64,000 bases of DNA from RBG-16-66-20 sp052386675. Its GTDB lineage: Bacteria > Pseudomonadota > Gammaproteobacteria > Burkholderiales > SG8-39. Under the pieces are notes generated by a model. It was given only the letters and a program-made list of their open reading frames with translations. It was not told the origin of the DNA and searched no databases. Positions 26,512-34,753 of this stretch are shown one piece after another. The position numbers and the translations under genes were made by a program. The stretch lies in the NCBI GenBank assembly GCA_052386675.1, contig JBQTJX010000043.1:1-64000 (forward strand), in the 5' to 3' direction. Each line of letters opens with the position of its first letter. Position 1 is the stretch's first letter.

Positions 26512-28020
26512 ACGGTTAGCGACATCTCCAACGGTTTCGAAAAACTCGGCTTGATCCCGCCGCTGCTCCAGGCGGTGAAGGACATGGGCTACGAAACGCC
26601 CAGCCCGATCCAGGAGCAGGCGATTCCCGTGGTCCTCGAGGGCCGCGACCTGATGGCCGGCGCCCAGACCGGCACCGGCAAGACCGCCGCCTTCGCCCTG
26701 CCCACGCTGCAGCGCCTCGCCCCGCACGCGAGCAGCTCGGCCTCGCCCGCGCGCCACCCGATCCGCGTGCTGGTGCTCGCGCCCACGCGCGAGCTCGCAA
26801 TCCAGGTCGAGGAAAGCTTCCGCGACTACGGCAAGCACATGCCGCTGCGCTCGGCCATCGTCTACGGTGGCGCGGACATGAACGCGCAGATCCTCCAGCT
26901 GCGCAAGGGCATCGAGATCCTGGTGGCGACCCCGGGCCGGTTGCTCGACCACGTGCAGAACAAGACCCTGATGCTCAACCAGGTCTCGGTGCTGATCCTG
27001 GACGAGGCCGACCGGATGCTCGACATGGGCTTCATGCCCGACATCCGGCGCATCATCGCGCTCCTGCCGGCGGTGCGGCAGAACCTGCTGTTCTCGGCCA
27101 CTTTCCCGGACGAGATCAAGAACCTCGCCAAGTCCCTGCTGCGCGACCCGGTGCAGATCCAGGTGGCGCGCGCCAACGCGGTGGCGGACCTCGTCAGCCA
27201 CATCGTGCACCCGGTGTCGCGCGAGAAGAAGCGCGAACTGCTGACCTACCTGATCCAGACCCGCAACCTCAAGCAGGTGCTCGTTTTCTCCGGCACCCGC
27301 ATCGGCGCCAACCGCCTCGCGCACCAGCTGCGCAAGGACCACATCCAGGCCGACGCCATCCACGGCGACAAGACCCAGTCCGAGCGCGAGGCCGCGCTCG
27401 AGGCCTTCAAGGCAGGCAAGACCGCGGTGCTGGTGGCGACCGACGTCGCCTCGCGCGGCCTGGACATCGAGGGCCTGCCGCAGGTGATCAATTTCGACGT
27501 GCCGCGCTCGCCGGAGGATTACGTCCATCGCATCGGCCGCACCGGCCGCGCCGGCTTGACCGGCGAGGCGATCTCGCTGGTGGCGCCCGAGGACGCCGAG
27601 TCCATCTCCGCGATCGAGAAGCTGATCAAGAAGGCGATCGAGCGCGTGCTGGTGCCGGGTTTCGAACCCAACGCCGGGACCGTGGCGACCATGGTGACCG
27701 GGCATCCGCGGGGGGAAGGGCGTGGACCGCGCCGCGACGAAGCCCGCCATCGGCGCGAAGGGCCGCGGCCGGAACGTGAATCTCGTGAACCTCGCGAACC
27801 GCGCCAGCCACGTGAATCCCGCGAGCCGCGCAGGCCGCAGTCCATCCCGCCGCAGCAGCCCTCCAGGTCCCAGGATCCGATTTTTTCCAAGCCCTACGAG
27901 CCGGCCGGTGAGCCCGGCCGCGGCGCTCCTGCGCCGGCCACGGCGACGCCTTCGGTGCAGTCCGGCCCGCGCCGCGCCAGGCCGGTCGCCGCGCTGCTGG
28001 GCGGGTTGAAGCGCGCCTAG
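26512..28020 (+). CDS. rhlE: DEAD-box ATP-dependent RNA helicase, RhlE-type, non-ATG start
   Basis: RNA helicase likely acting in ribosome assembly or cold adaptation. It has the Q motif (Phe then PSPIQEQAIP), Walker A AQTGTGKT, motif Ia PTRELAIQ, motif II DEAD, motif III SAT, and the C-terminal HRIGRTGRAG. A basic tail near residues 390-450 is built of repeated Arg-Glu-Pro units (RESREPREPRQP). The conserved Phe of the Q motif lies before the first TTG (26551), so translation must start further upstream. In that stretch there is no ATG, GTG or TTG. ACG at 26512, five to seven bases after GGAAA, is my best guess (502 residues). Confidence 0.88.
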   Translation, partial: TVSDISNGFEKLGLIPPLLQAVKDMGYETPSPIQEQAIPVVLEGRDLMAGAQTGTGKTAAFALPTLQRLAPHASSSASPARHPIRVLVLAPTRELAIQVEESFRDYGKHMPLRSAIVYGGADMNAQILQLRKGIEILVATPGRLLDHVQNKTLMLNQVSVLILDEADRMLDMGFMPDIRRIIALLPAVRQNLLFSATFPDEIKNLAKSLLRDPVQIQVARANAVADLVSHIVHPVSREKKRELLTYLIQTRNLKQVLVFSGTRIGANRLAHQLRKDHIQADAIHGDKTQSEREAALEAFKAGKTAVLVATDVASRGLDIEGLPQVINFDVPRSPEDYVHRIGRTGRAGLTGEAISLVAPEDAESISAIEKLIKKAIERVLVPGFEPNAGTVATMVTGHPRGEGRGPRRDEARHRREGPRPERESREPREPRQPRESREPRRPQSIPPQQPSRSQDPIFSKPYEPAGEPGRGAPAPATATPSVQSGPRRARPVAALLGGLKRA

Positions 28021-28023
28021 GCG

Positions 28024-28488
28024 CTACCAGTTCGCGACCGCCCTTTGCTGTGAATGCATCGGGGGCGTGCGAGTCTCCGAGGTCCGCATCCGCAACGCGG
28101 CTTCCTCGCCAACCCGGATCAGTTCACAGGCGCGGTGGAAGAACTCGTCGAGTTCCACCAGTTCCGCGGTAAGCGGGAAACCGGCCGTGCGCAGGGCGAT
28201 GCAATGACGATGGATTGCATCGCGGATGGCGTGCACTCTGGCCAGGCTGCCGACGCGCAATGGTCGTTGATTCGTGTCGAACGGCGCCCAGCCGCCGTCC
28301 ATTTTCTGCAGGTTGACGATTCGCTCCGTGGACCAGCTGCCCAGGTACGCCTGGACAGCCTCCAGGATTCCGGAGATCCCCACTACCTCCGCCTTGAACC
28401 TGGCGTGGTGGTTCCCATTGCGTGGCTCACGTTGTTGTTTGTCCACTGTCCGGCCCTCTTGAACGGGTTCGTCACTTCCACCCCGCAA
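28024..28488 (-). CDS. Uncharacterised 154-residue protein
   Basis: I do not recognise a family. The reverse frame has G/C-rich third positions and a protein-like composition, whereas the opposite-strand frame looks like a shadow. Visible features are a polar N-terminus rich in Arg, Gln and Asn, a segment GGWAPFDTNQRPLRVGSLA near residue 65, and a helical half (RVHAIRDAIHRHCIALR, ELVELDEFFHRACELIRVG). It has no signal peptide or membrane helix. Its stop is four bases from that of rhlE, which converges on it. The bases up to the phosphomannomutase gene contain a tandem GCAAGTCTTT pair. Confidence 0.5.
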   Translation of the reverse strand: MRGGSDEPVQEGRTVDKQQREPRNGNHHARFKAEVVGISGILEAVQAYLGSWSTERIVNLQKMDGGWAPFDTNQRPLRVGSLARVHAIRDAIHRHCIALRTAGFPLTAELVELDEFFHRACELIRVGEEAALRMRTSETRTPPMHSQQRAVANW

Positions 28489-28543
28489 TTGGACGCCTGT
28501 TCAGGGTCATCGTGTGCAAGTCTTTGCAAGTCTTTGGCCGCCG

Positions 28544-29929
28544 CTAGTACGGCAGCGGCGTCCCGGGCTTGAGCGGCTGCAGCACCGTGCGGAACTGGTT
28601 CTGGATCCGCGCCAGCGCCGCCGGCGTATCCCCCTCGAAGCGCAGCACCACAACCGGCGTCGTGTTCGACGCCCGCGCCAGGCCGAAGCCGTCGGCGAAT
28701 TCCACCCGCAGGCCATCGATGGTGAGCACCCGCGTCGAGCCCGAGAAGGGATTGGCGGCCTTCACCTGCGCCCCGAGGCGTTCGACCAGCGCATGCGGCT
28801 CGCCCTCGGCCAGCTTCCAGTTCAGTTCCGGCGTCGCCGGCGCGTCCGGCAGCCCCTCCAGCACCGCGCAAGGGTCCGCTTCCCGCGACAGGATCTCCAG
28901 CAGCCGCCCGCCGCAGTAGAGCGCATCGTCGAAGCCATACCAGCGCTCCTTGAAGAAGATGTGCCCGGACATCTCGCCCGCGAGCGGCGCGCCGGTTTCC
29001 TTCAGCTTGGCCTTGATGAGGGAATGGCCGGTCTTCCAGGTGGTCGCCCGGCCGCCGTGGCGCTCGATCCAGGGCGCCAGCAGCCGGGTGCACTTCACGT
29101 CGTAGATGACTTCGGCGCCCGGGTTGCGCGACAGCACGTCCTTCGCATAGAGCATCAGCTGGCGGTCGGGCTGGATGATGGCGCCGCGCTTCGTGACCAC
29201 GCCAAGGCGGTCGCCGTCGCCGTCGAAGGCGAGGCCCAGCTCGGCGGGCCCGGACTTCAGTTCGGCGACCAGCGCCGCCAGGTTCTCGAGCTTGGACGGA
29301 TCCGGATGGTGGTTGGGAAAGTGCCCATCGACCTCCGAATACAGCTCGATTACCTCGCAGCCCAGCTTGCGGAACAGGCGCGGCGCGATGACGCCGGCGA
29401 CGCCGTTGCCGCAATCCATGGCGATGCGCATCGGGCGCGCGAGGCGCAAGTCGCCGGCGATACGCTCGACGTAGGCATCGAGCACGTCCTCGCTGCGCCG
29501 GCTGCCGGCGCCGGACTCGAAGCGACCAGATTCCACTGTCGCGCGCAGGCCCTGGATTTCCTCTCCGGTGAGCGTGGTGCCGGCCACCACCATCTTCAGG
29601 CCGTTCTGGTCGCCGGGGTTGTGGCTGCCGGTGACCATGACGGCGCTGTGGCAGGCGAGGTGGTGCGCGGCGAAATACGTGACCGGGGTGGGCACGACGC
29701 CCAGCTCGATCACGTCTGCGCCGGCGGCGTTCAAGCCTTCCACCAGCGCGGCGCAGAGCTCCGGGCTGGAGAGCCGGCCATCGCGGCCGACGGCGAAGGT
29801 GGGTGCGCCGCGGGCGCGGCCGAGGGTCCCGAGCGCGCGGCCGACGTCGCGCACCAGCTCGGCGGTCAGGACGCGGCCGGCGATGCCGCGGATGTCGTAG
29901 GCGCGGAAGACTTCGGCCGGGACTTTCAT
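28544..29929 (-). CDS. algC: Phosphomannomutase/phosphoglucomutase
   Basis: Interconverts hexose 6- and 1-phosphates, supplying GDP-mannose and UDP-glucose precursors for surface polysaccharide and LPS. The 461-residue product has the alpha-D-phosphohexomutase domains: the phosphoserine loop MVTGSHNPGDQNG near residue 100, the metal loop AFDGDGDRLG near residue 240, the sugar loop GEMSGHIFF near residue 325, and the phosphate-binding region GLRVEFADGFGLARASNT. Length and order fit Pseudomonas AlgC. ATG at 29929 is preferred over TTG at 29938. It follows the hydrolase gene after five bases on the same strand and may also feed trehalose synthesis with UDP-glucose. Confidence 0.93.
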   Translation of the reverse strand: MKVPAEVFRAYDIRGIAGRVLTAELVRDVGRALGTLGRARGAPTFAVGRDGRLSSPELCAALVEGLNAAGADVIELGVVPTPVTYFAAHHLACHSAVMVTGSHNPGDQNGLKMVVAGTTLTGEEIQGLRATVESGRFESGAGSRRSEDVLDAYVERIAGDLRLARPMRIAMDCGNGVAGVIAPRLFRKLGCEVIELYSEVDGHFPNHHPDPSKLENLAALVAELKSGPAELGLAFDGDGDRLGVVTKRGAIIQPDRQLMLYAKDVLSRNPGAEVIYDVKCTRLLAPWIERHGGRATTWKTGHSLIKAKLKETGAPLAGEMSGHIFFKERWYGFDDALYCGGRLLEILSREADPCAVLEGLPDAPATPELNWKLAEGEPHALVERLGAQVKAANPFSGSTRVLTIDGLRVEFADGFGLARASNTTPVVVLRFEGDTPAALARIQNQFRTVLQPLKPGTPLPY

Positions 29930-29934
29930 AGCAC

Positions 29935-30858
29935 TCAATTCTCCGTCAGGAACGCGAGCACGCGCCGCGCCAGCCAGTGGCGGCGGCCGGGAAAACCGGC
30001 GTGTCCGCCGGTGTCGGGAAATTCAAGGGTCACGCCGGAGGATAACGCACGAAGGCCCGCGGCGACCGCGTCCAGCGCCGCCGCCGGCATGAAGGGATCG
30101 TTGCGCGCGTTCACCACCAGCGTCGGGACGCGGATGCGCGCCAGGTACGGCCCGCTGGAGGAGCGCGCCCAGTAGTCCTCGGCGCCCGCGAAGCCGTGCA
30201 AGGGCGCGGTGACGGTGTCGTCGAATTCGAAGAAGGTGCGCGCGCGCGCAAGGCGCGCCTCGTCCACGGCGATCTGGCCGGCGCGCTGCTTTTGCAGCGT
30301 CTTCTTCTTCAGCGTGGAGAGGAACACGCGGGTGTAGACCTCGCGGCCGAAGCCGCGATCCAGCCTGCGGCCGGCGGCGGCGAGGTCAAGCGGAGCGGAG
30401 ACCGCCGCGGCCCTGCGGATGCCTGCGCGCTCGCCGGACTCGCCCAGGTGCTTGAGCAGCGCGTTGCCGCCCAGGGAAATGCCGGCCGCGTACCTGGCCC
30501 CGAGGCGCTCCAGGATCCAAGCGATCTCGGCGCTGTCGCCGGAGTGATAGGCGCGCGGCAGGCGGTTGAGCTCGCCCGAACAGCCGCGAAAATGCGGCAC
30601 CACGCAGCGGAACCCCTGCCGCAGCGCCTGCGCGGCGATGGCGCGCGCGTAGGGGCTGGCCGAGCTGCCCTCCAGGCCGTGGAAGATGGCAAGCACCGGG
30701 CCTTCGTTGCCGGTCCAGTCCAGGTCGATGAAGTCCCCGTCGGGCGTGTCCCAGCGCTCGCGGCGCCAGGCGATGCGCGGCGCGGGCGCGAGCGCGGCAT
30801 AGAGGGTCTGCAGGTGGCCGCCGGGCAGCCACCAGGGCGCAACGTAGGCGTCGGTCAA
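29935..30858 (-). CDS. YheT-family alpha/beta hydrolase
   Basis: Alpha/beta-fold hydrolase of the YheT (AB-hydrolase 4) family, physiological substrate unknown. The 307-residue product has the N-terminal WWLPGGHLQTLYAAL, which is characteristic of the family, the oxyanion segment HGLEGSSASPYARA, FRGCSGELNRLPRAYHSGD, the nucleophile elbow GISLGGNALLKHLGE, the acid NARNDPFMP and the final His in DTGGHAGF. The triad is complete. The start is TTG at 30858, overlapping the stop of the upstream NTF2-like gene as TTGA; the frame continues much further but only as a shadow. Confidence 0.88.
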   Translation of the reverse strand: MTDAYVAPWWLPGGHLQTLYAALAPAPRIAWRRERWDTPDGDFIDLDWTGNEGPVLAIFHGLEGSSASPYARAIAAQALRQGFRCVVPHFRGCSGELNRLPRAYHSGDSAEIAWILERLGARYAAGISLGGNALLKHLGESGERAGIRRAAAVSAPLDLAAAGRRLDRGFGREVYTRVFLSTLKKKTLQKQRAGQIAVDEARLARARTFFEFDDTVTAPLHGFAGAEDYWARSSSGPYLARIRVPTLVVNARNDPFMPAAALDAVAAGLRALSSGVTLEFPDTGGHAGFPGRRHWLARRVLAFLTEN

Positions 30859-31292
30859 TGCAGTGTCTTGGTCGATGCGGCCGGCGCTTCGGTCGCGGCG
30901 CCCGCGGAGAGGGGCGCGGGCGAGGCGTGGTGCACCACCATGCGCCAGCCGGCGGCGCTGCGCAGGTAGACGTTGGTGGCCACCACCGGCGGGCGCGGCT
31001 TCGATTCGCCCTGCACCGTGATGCTCTCGTGCACGTTGTGCACCGCGACCATCATCCCGGAGATCACCACCTGCTGCAGCGCGCGCACGCGCATGTTCGG
31101 GCCGCCGGCGAACATGCCGCGCCAGGCCGCGCGCACCTGCTCGACGCCGGCCAGGCGCGGCGCGCCCGGATGCACGCACACGATGTCCTCGTCCTCGGCC
31201 CAGACCGCCATCATCAGGTCGAGGTCGGCGCGCTCCAGCGCCTCGTAGAAGGCGTTCTCCGCGTCCTGCGCGGTGGGGAAGATCTTGCTCAT
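30855..31292 (-). CDS. NTF2-like (SnoaL fold) protein
   Basis: Small cone-shaped fold protein of 145 residues, function unassigned. The fold is recognised from AENAFYEALERADLDLMMAVW at the start, DIVCVHPGAPRLAGVEQVR, and the closing sheet VATNVYLRSAAGWRMVVHHAS, where the double His is typical of this subgroup. Such proteins are often of the DUF4440 type. The last 20 residues are Ala/Thr-rich and look disordered. It is transcribed with the YheT hydrolase by a TTGA overlap. The gene starts 17 bases from an unusual inverted repeat that separates it from waaF. Confidence 0.8.
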   Translation of the reverse strand: MSKIFPTAQDAENAFYEALERADLDLMMAVWAEDEDIVCVHPGAPRLAGVEQVRAAWRGMFAGGPNMRVRALQQVVISGMMVAVHNVHESITVQGESKPRPPVVATNVYLRSAAGWRMVVHHASPAPLSAGAATEAPAASTKTLH

Positions 31293-31309
31293 CAGTGCAT
31301 CGAAAACAG

Positions 31310-31380
31310 GAAAACAGGGACAGTCCCCATTTTCGCACTTCCGGCTGCGTGGCCACTAAATGGGGACTGTCCCTGTTTTC
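31310..31380. repeat. Perfect 23-base inverted repeat overlapping the 3' end of waaF
   Basis: Arms at 31310-31332 and 31358-31380 are exact reverse complements around a 25-base loop. Each arm contains GGGACAGTCCCC, itself a small palindrome. The element looks like the REP sequences associated with RAYT transposases. The distal arm encodes the last residues and the stop codon of waaF. Confidence 0.9.
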
Positions 31381-32324
31381 GGGATTGCCGCGAGGACCTG
31401 GTCGACGCCGAGGTCCTTCATGCAGCGGAAATGGCCCAGGGGGCACTCGCGCGCGAAGCAGGGGCTGCAATCCGGGTGCAGCCACAGCACCTTCGCGGCC
31501 GATGAGCGGGGCGGGGTGTGCTCCGGGCTGGAGGAGCCGTAGAGCGCGGTGAGCGGCCGGCCGAGCGCGGCGGCGACGTGCATCAGGCCGGAATCGTTGC
31601 TGACCACGAAGGCGGCGCCGGCGATGAGGTCCATGGCTTCGTCCAGCGCGGTCTGCCCGGCGAGGTTCCGTCCGGCGATCCCGGCGCAGGCTTCGGCATC
31701 CTTCGCCGAACCGAGCAGCACCGCGGGCAGCGGCAGTTTCGGCGCCAGCTCCCGGAAGTAGGGCCAGCGCTTCGCCGGGCCGTACTCGGCGCCGGGGCAC
31801 AGGACGCAATACGGTCCGGCGATGCCGAACTTCGCCGCGGCGGCGGCCGAAGCCTCCGGGCTGGAGCGCAGTATGGTCGCGGGCAGCGGCTGCGCCGGCT
31901 CGGTGCCCGGGGCTTCCGACAGGCGGGCGTAGTGCAGCGCCATCGGCGCTTTCGCGTTCCGGTGGACGCGGTTGACGAACCCGTAGCGGAATTCACCCGC
32001 GTAGCCGACGCGCTCCGGGATGCCGGCGAAGAACGGCAGCAGCGCCGACTTGAAGGAATTGGGCAGCACCACGGCCTGGTCGTAGTTGCGCGCGGCCAGC
32101 AGCCTGCCCAGCCGCCAGCGCTCGCCCAGCTGCAATTCGCCGTGGCGCAGGTCGGCCTCGATGACCTCGTCCACCTCGGGCATGCGCCGCAGCACCGGCG
32201 CGATCCACGGCGGGCCGAGGGCCTCGATGCGGATCGCGGGATTCTTCTCGCGCAGCCGCGCCAGCATCGGTTGCGCCATCAGCGCGTCGCCGATCCAGTT
32301 CGGTGCGACGACGAAGACCTTCAG
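31356..32324 (-). CDS. waaF: ADP-heptose:LPS heptosyltransferase II, probable CTG start
   Basis: GT9 glycosyltransferase that adds the second heptose to the LPS inner core. Landmarks are WIGDALMAQPML near the N-terminus, CPGAEYGPAKRWP, SNDSGLMHVAAALGRPL and GSSSPEHTPP. The ATG at 32279 would delete the first strand and the WIGD loop that the family needs. In-frame upstream sequence encodes KVFVVAPNWIGDAL, and CTG at 32324 matches the usual MKxLVVAPxWIGD start; ATT at 32330 is the alternative. The final residues KTGTVPI and the stop come from the REP-like inverted repeat, so the natural C-terminus has been replaced. 322 residues. Confidence 0.88.
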   Translation of the reverse strand: MKVFVVAPNWIGDALMAQPMLARLREKNPAIRIEALGPPWIAPVLRRMPEVDEVIEADLRHGELQLGERWRLGRLLAARNYDQAVVLPNSFKSALLPFFAGIPERVGYAGEFRYGFVNRVHRNAKAPMALHYARLSEAPGTEPAQPLPATILRSSPEASAAAAAKFGIAGPYCVLCPGAEYGPAKRWPYFRELAPKLPLPAVLLGSAKDAEACAGIAGRNLAGQTALDEAMDLIAGAAFVVSNDSGLMHVAAALGRPLTALYGSSSPEHTPPRSSAAKVLWLHPDCSPCFARECPLGHFRCMKDLGVDQVLAAIPKTGTVPI

Positions 32325-32325
32325 G

Positions 32326-32529
32326 TCAATGCCCCTTGGGCGCGGCGCCTTTGTACAGGAACTTCGTGCCGCAGTATGGGCACAGCATCTCGCCTTTCTT
32401 CACCACGTCGAGGAACACCCGCGGATGGCGGGACCACAGCGGCGCGCCCGGCAGCGGGCAGTGCAGCGGCAGGTCCTTCTCGGTGACCTCGACCTCGCGC
32501 GAGCGGCTGGTGTCCTGGTCCGTGCCCAT
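32326..32529 (-). CDS. Small zinc-finger protein (CHCC type)
   Basis: A 67-residue protein with the CHCC zinc-finger pattern: Cys in LPLHCPLPG, His in SRHPRVFLDV, and the pair CPYCGTKF. It is related to the zinc-binding part of mitochondrial NDUFS6, though bacterial members have no settled role. It contains a short charged N-terminus. It sits seven bases after ilvE and its stop lies one base from the CTG proposed for waaF, an arrangement found in other betaproteobacteria. Its size would make it easy to miss. Confidence 0.85.
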   Translation of the reverse strand: MGTDQDTSRSREVEVTEKDLPLHCPLPGAPLWSRHPRVFLDVVKKGEMLCPYCGTKFLYKGAAPKGH

Positions 32530-32536
32530 GGCGCGC

Positions 32537-33508
32537 CTATTTCTTCTTCTTCATGGGCACCGGGGTCAGCCAGTGCTTGTGCCTGCGGTCCTTGCCGGTG
32601 ACCACGTCGAAGAACGCCTTCTGCAGCGCCTTGGTGATCGGGCCCGCCTTGCCGGCGCCGATCTGGCGCTGGTCCAGCTCGCGTATCGGGGTCACTTCCG
32701 CCGCGGTGCCGGTGAAGAAGCACTCGTCCGAGATGTAGATGTCGTCGCGCGTCAGGCGCTTCGCCTTCACCTTGTAGCCCAGGCCCTCGGCGAGATCGAT
32801 GACCGAGGAGCGCGTGATGCCGGTGAGCGCGGAGGTGAGTTCCGGCTCGTAGATGACGCCGTCCTTGATGACGAAGATGTTCTCGCCCGCGCCCTCGGCG
32901 ACGAAGCCGTCGACATCGAGCAGCAGTCCCTCGTCGTAGCCGTGCTGCGTCGCCTCCAGCGTGGCCAGCACCGAGTTGGGGTAGGTGCCCGACATCTTGG
33001 CGCGCGCCATGGTGACGTTGACGTGGTGGCGGGCCACCGAGGCGGTCTTGACGCGGATGCCCTTGTCGAGCGCCTCGGGCCCGAGGTAGGCGCCCCAGGG
33101 CCAGGCGGCTATGGCCACGTGCACCCGCGCGCCCACCGGCGAGACGCCCATTTTCTCCGAGCCGTAGAAGGCGATCGGGCGGATGTAGCAGGACTCGTGG
33201 CCGTTGGCCGCGACGACGTCGACCTGCGCCTGCATCAGGCGCTCGACGCTGTAGGGGACCTTCATCATGTAGATGTGGCCCGAGTTGATCAGGCGCTGGC
33301 TGTGCTCGCGCAGGCGGAAGATCTGCGTGCCGCTGACCGTCTTGTAGGCGCGCACGCCCTCGAACACCGCGAGACCATAATGCAGCGAGTGGGTCAGCAC
33401 GTGGGTGGTGGCCGAGCGCCACGGCACCAGCTTGCCGTCGTACCAGATCCAGCCGTCGCGGTCGGCCATCGAAAGGGCGGGCTTGGCCGCGGCTTTTGCT
33501 TTCGCCAT
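32537..33508 (-). CDS. ilvE: Branched-chain amino acid aminotransferase
   Basis: PLP enzyme that performs the last step of valine, leucine and isoleucine synthesis. The 323-residue product has the fold-type IV landmarks: DRDGWIWYDGKLVPW, THSLHYGLAVFEGVRAYKT, the catalytic Lys in ARAKMSGTYPNSVLA near residue 165, GFVAEGAGENIFVIKDG and DECFFTGTAAEVTPI. I chose ATG at 33508, which has AGGAGA ten bases upstream; the open frame extends to 33580 but that part is poor. Short Lys-rich tails lie at both ends. It diverges from the ArsR-type repressor gene. Confidence 0.95.
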   Translation of the reverse strand: MAKAKAAAKPALSMADRDGWIWYDGKLVPWRSATTHVLTHSLHYGLAVFEGVRAYKTVSGTQIFRLREHSQRLINSGHIYMMKVPYSVERLMQAQVDVVAANGHESCYIRPIAFYGSEKMGVSPVGARVHVAIAAWPWGAYLGPEALDKGIRVKTASVARHHVNVTMARAKMSGTYPNSVLATLEATQHGYDEGLLLDVDGFVAEGAGENIFVIKDGVIYEPELTSALTGITRSSVIDLAEGLGYKVKAKRLTRDDIYISDECFFTGTAAEVTPIRELDQRQIGAGKAGPITKALQKAFFDVVTGKDRRHKHWLTPVPMKKKK

Positions 33509-33572
33509 GAGGCGGGTTCTCCTGGTTGGGTTCGCAGGCAGTAAACCACAGCCGCCCGGACTGCGCCATACT

Positions 33573-33590
33573 ATTAACATGGCTGTTAAT
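33573..33590 (+). promoter_or_regulatory. Operator of the ArsR-type repressor
   Basis: ATTAACATGGCTGTTAAT is a perfect 7+7 inverted repeat with a four-base spacer, placed directly before the repressor start. A further half-site, GTTAAT, follows inside the first codons. A possible -10 TACTAT (33569-33574) overlaps it, so binding would block transcription. Confidence 0.7.
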
Positions 33591-33591
33591 C

Positions 33592-33891
33592 ATGGCAGTT
33601 AATCACGAACGGGTGTTCCACGCCCTCGCCTCGCTGCCGCGGCGGCAGATCATCGCGTTCCTCGCGCAGACCGCGGCCGCGACCACCGACCTCGCGGCGC
33701 GCTTCGGCCTGTCGGCGCCCGCGGTGTCGCGCCACCTCTCGGTGCTGCAGCACGCCGGGCTGGTGTCCGCCGAGCGCCAGGGACAGAAAGTGCTGTACCG
33801 CCTCGAGCGCGAGGCGCTGCTGGGGGCGCTGGCGCGCTTCGCGTCGGAGGTGGACGGGCCCCTGCGGCGCGGGCCCCGCGAAGCCATCTGA
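33592..33891 (+). CDS. ArsR-family winged-helix repressor without metal-binding cysteines
   Basis: DNA-binding repressor of 99 residues. The winged helix is clear: VFHALASLPRRQIIAFLAQ, TTDLAARFGLSAPAVSRHLSVLQHAG (helix-turn-helix) and GLVSAERQGQKVLYRLERE (wing). It contains no Cys, so it is not a classic thiolate metal sensor and resembles SdpR or BigR-like autorepressors. The ATG at 33592 follows the operator by one base. The frame opens upstream at 33526, but the operator lies in that part. Targets are probably its own gene and perhaps the divergent ilvE promoter region, by inference. Confidence 0.85.
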   Translation: MAVNHERVFHALASLPRRQIIAFLAQTAAATTDLAARFGLSAPAVSRHLSVLQHAGLVSAERQGQKVLYRLEREALLGALARFASEVDGPLRRGPREAI

Positions 33892-33933
33892 CCGGGGCGA
33901 ACTGGTGCTACGCTCGCGCCCAGGGAGAGAGGC

Positions 33934-34716
33934 ATGAAGGCAATCATTCTTTTTTCGGGCGCGCTGCTGCTGGGCGGCTGCGCCCTGACGCCCACCGAGG
34001 AACTGGTGTCCTCGGGCGAAGTGGTGCGCGAGCGGCCGCGCGAGGCGGGCGAGGTGGTGCCAGTTGCGCGCTTCTCACGCCGCGCCGAGGGCGAGGCGCT
34101 GCCGGCGCACTGGGAGCCCATGATCGTGCTGCCCTCCAAGCCGCGCACCCGCTACCAGCTGGTGCGCCGCGACGGCACCGTGGCGCTGCAGGCGGTGGCG
34201 GAGAAATCCGCCTCCGGCAAGGTGCGGCGCATCCGCATCGACCCGTCGCGCCACCCGACAGTGGAGTGGCGCTGGCGCGTGGCCTCGCTCATCTCCGGCG
34301 CCGACATGCGCCGCGCCTCCGGCGAGGATTCGCCGGCGCGGCTGATCCTCTCCTTCCACGGCGACCCGGCGAAGCTGGATTTCGAGGCCCGCACCCAGCT
34401 GCGCTTCGCCAAGGCCCTGTCCGGACAGTCGCTGCCTTACGCCACGCTGATGTACGTCTGGTCGAACGCCGTTCCGGTGGGCACGGTGCTCGAGAACCCG
34501 CACACCAGCCGGGTGAAGATGATCGTGGTGGAAAGCGGCGCCGCCGGCGTGGGCCAGTGGCGCAGCTACAAGCGCAACGTGCGCGAGGACTACCGGCGCG
34601 CCTTCGGCGAGGAGCCCTGGGACGTGGTGGCGGTGGGGATGATGACCGACGCGGACAACACTGGGCAGTCGGCGCGCAGCTACTACGGCGACATCAGCTT
34701 CGTCGCGGCGCGGTAG
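33934..34716 (+). CDS. DUF3047 lipoprotein
   Basis: Exported lipoprotein of unknown function, 260 residues. The signal has a lipobox LLLGGC (Cys near residue 16). The DUF3047 domain is recognised from VEWRWRVASLISGADMR, GEDSPARLILSFHGDPA, and the later YATLMYVWSNAVPVG with DVVAVGMMTDADNTGQSA, as well as an ending YYGDISFVA. Members are scattered in proteobacteria and look like carbohydrate-binding beta-sandwiches. The ATG has AGGGAGAG upstream. It begins 42 bases after the repressor gene on the same strand, so may be under the same control. Confidence 0.85.
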   Translation: MKAIILFSGALLLGGCALTPTEELVSSGEVVRERPREAGEVVPVARFSRRAEGEALPAHWEPMIVLPSKPRTRYQLVRRDGTVALQAVAEKSASGKVRRIRIDPSRHPTVEWRWRVASLISGADMRRASGEDSPARLILSFHGDPAKLDFEARTQLRFAKALSGQSLPYATLMYVWSNAVPVGTVLENPHTSRVKMIVVESGAAGVGQWRSYKRNVREDYRRAFGEEPWDVVAVGMMTDADNTGQSARSYYGDISFVAAR

Positions 34717-34753
34717 CTCGCCTCGAAGTAGACACCGGCGTATCATCGTAGTC

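Noticed and set aside
28500..28545. Tandem GCAAGTCTTT pair as an integration site
   Set aside because: Only two copies, no adjacent integrase or tRNA.
28054..28572. Plus-strand frame opposite the unknown 154-residue protein
   Set aside because: Composition is shadow-like, and third positions favour the minus-strand frame.
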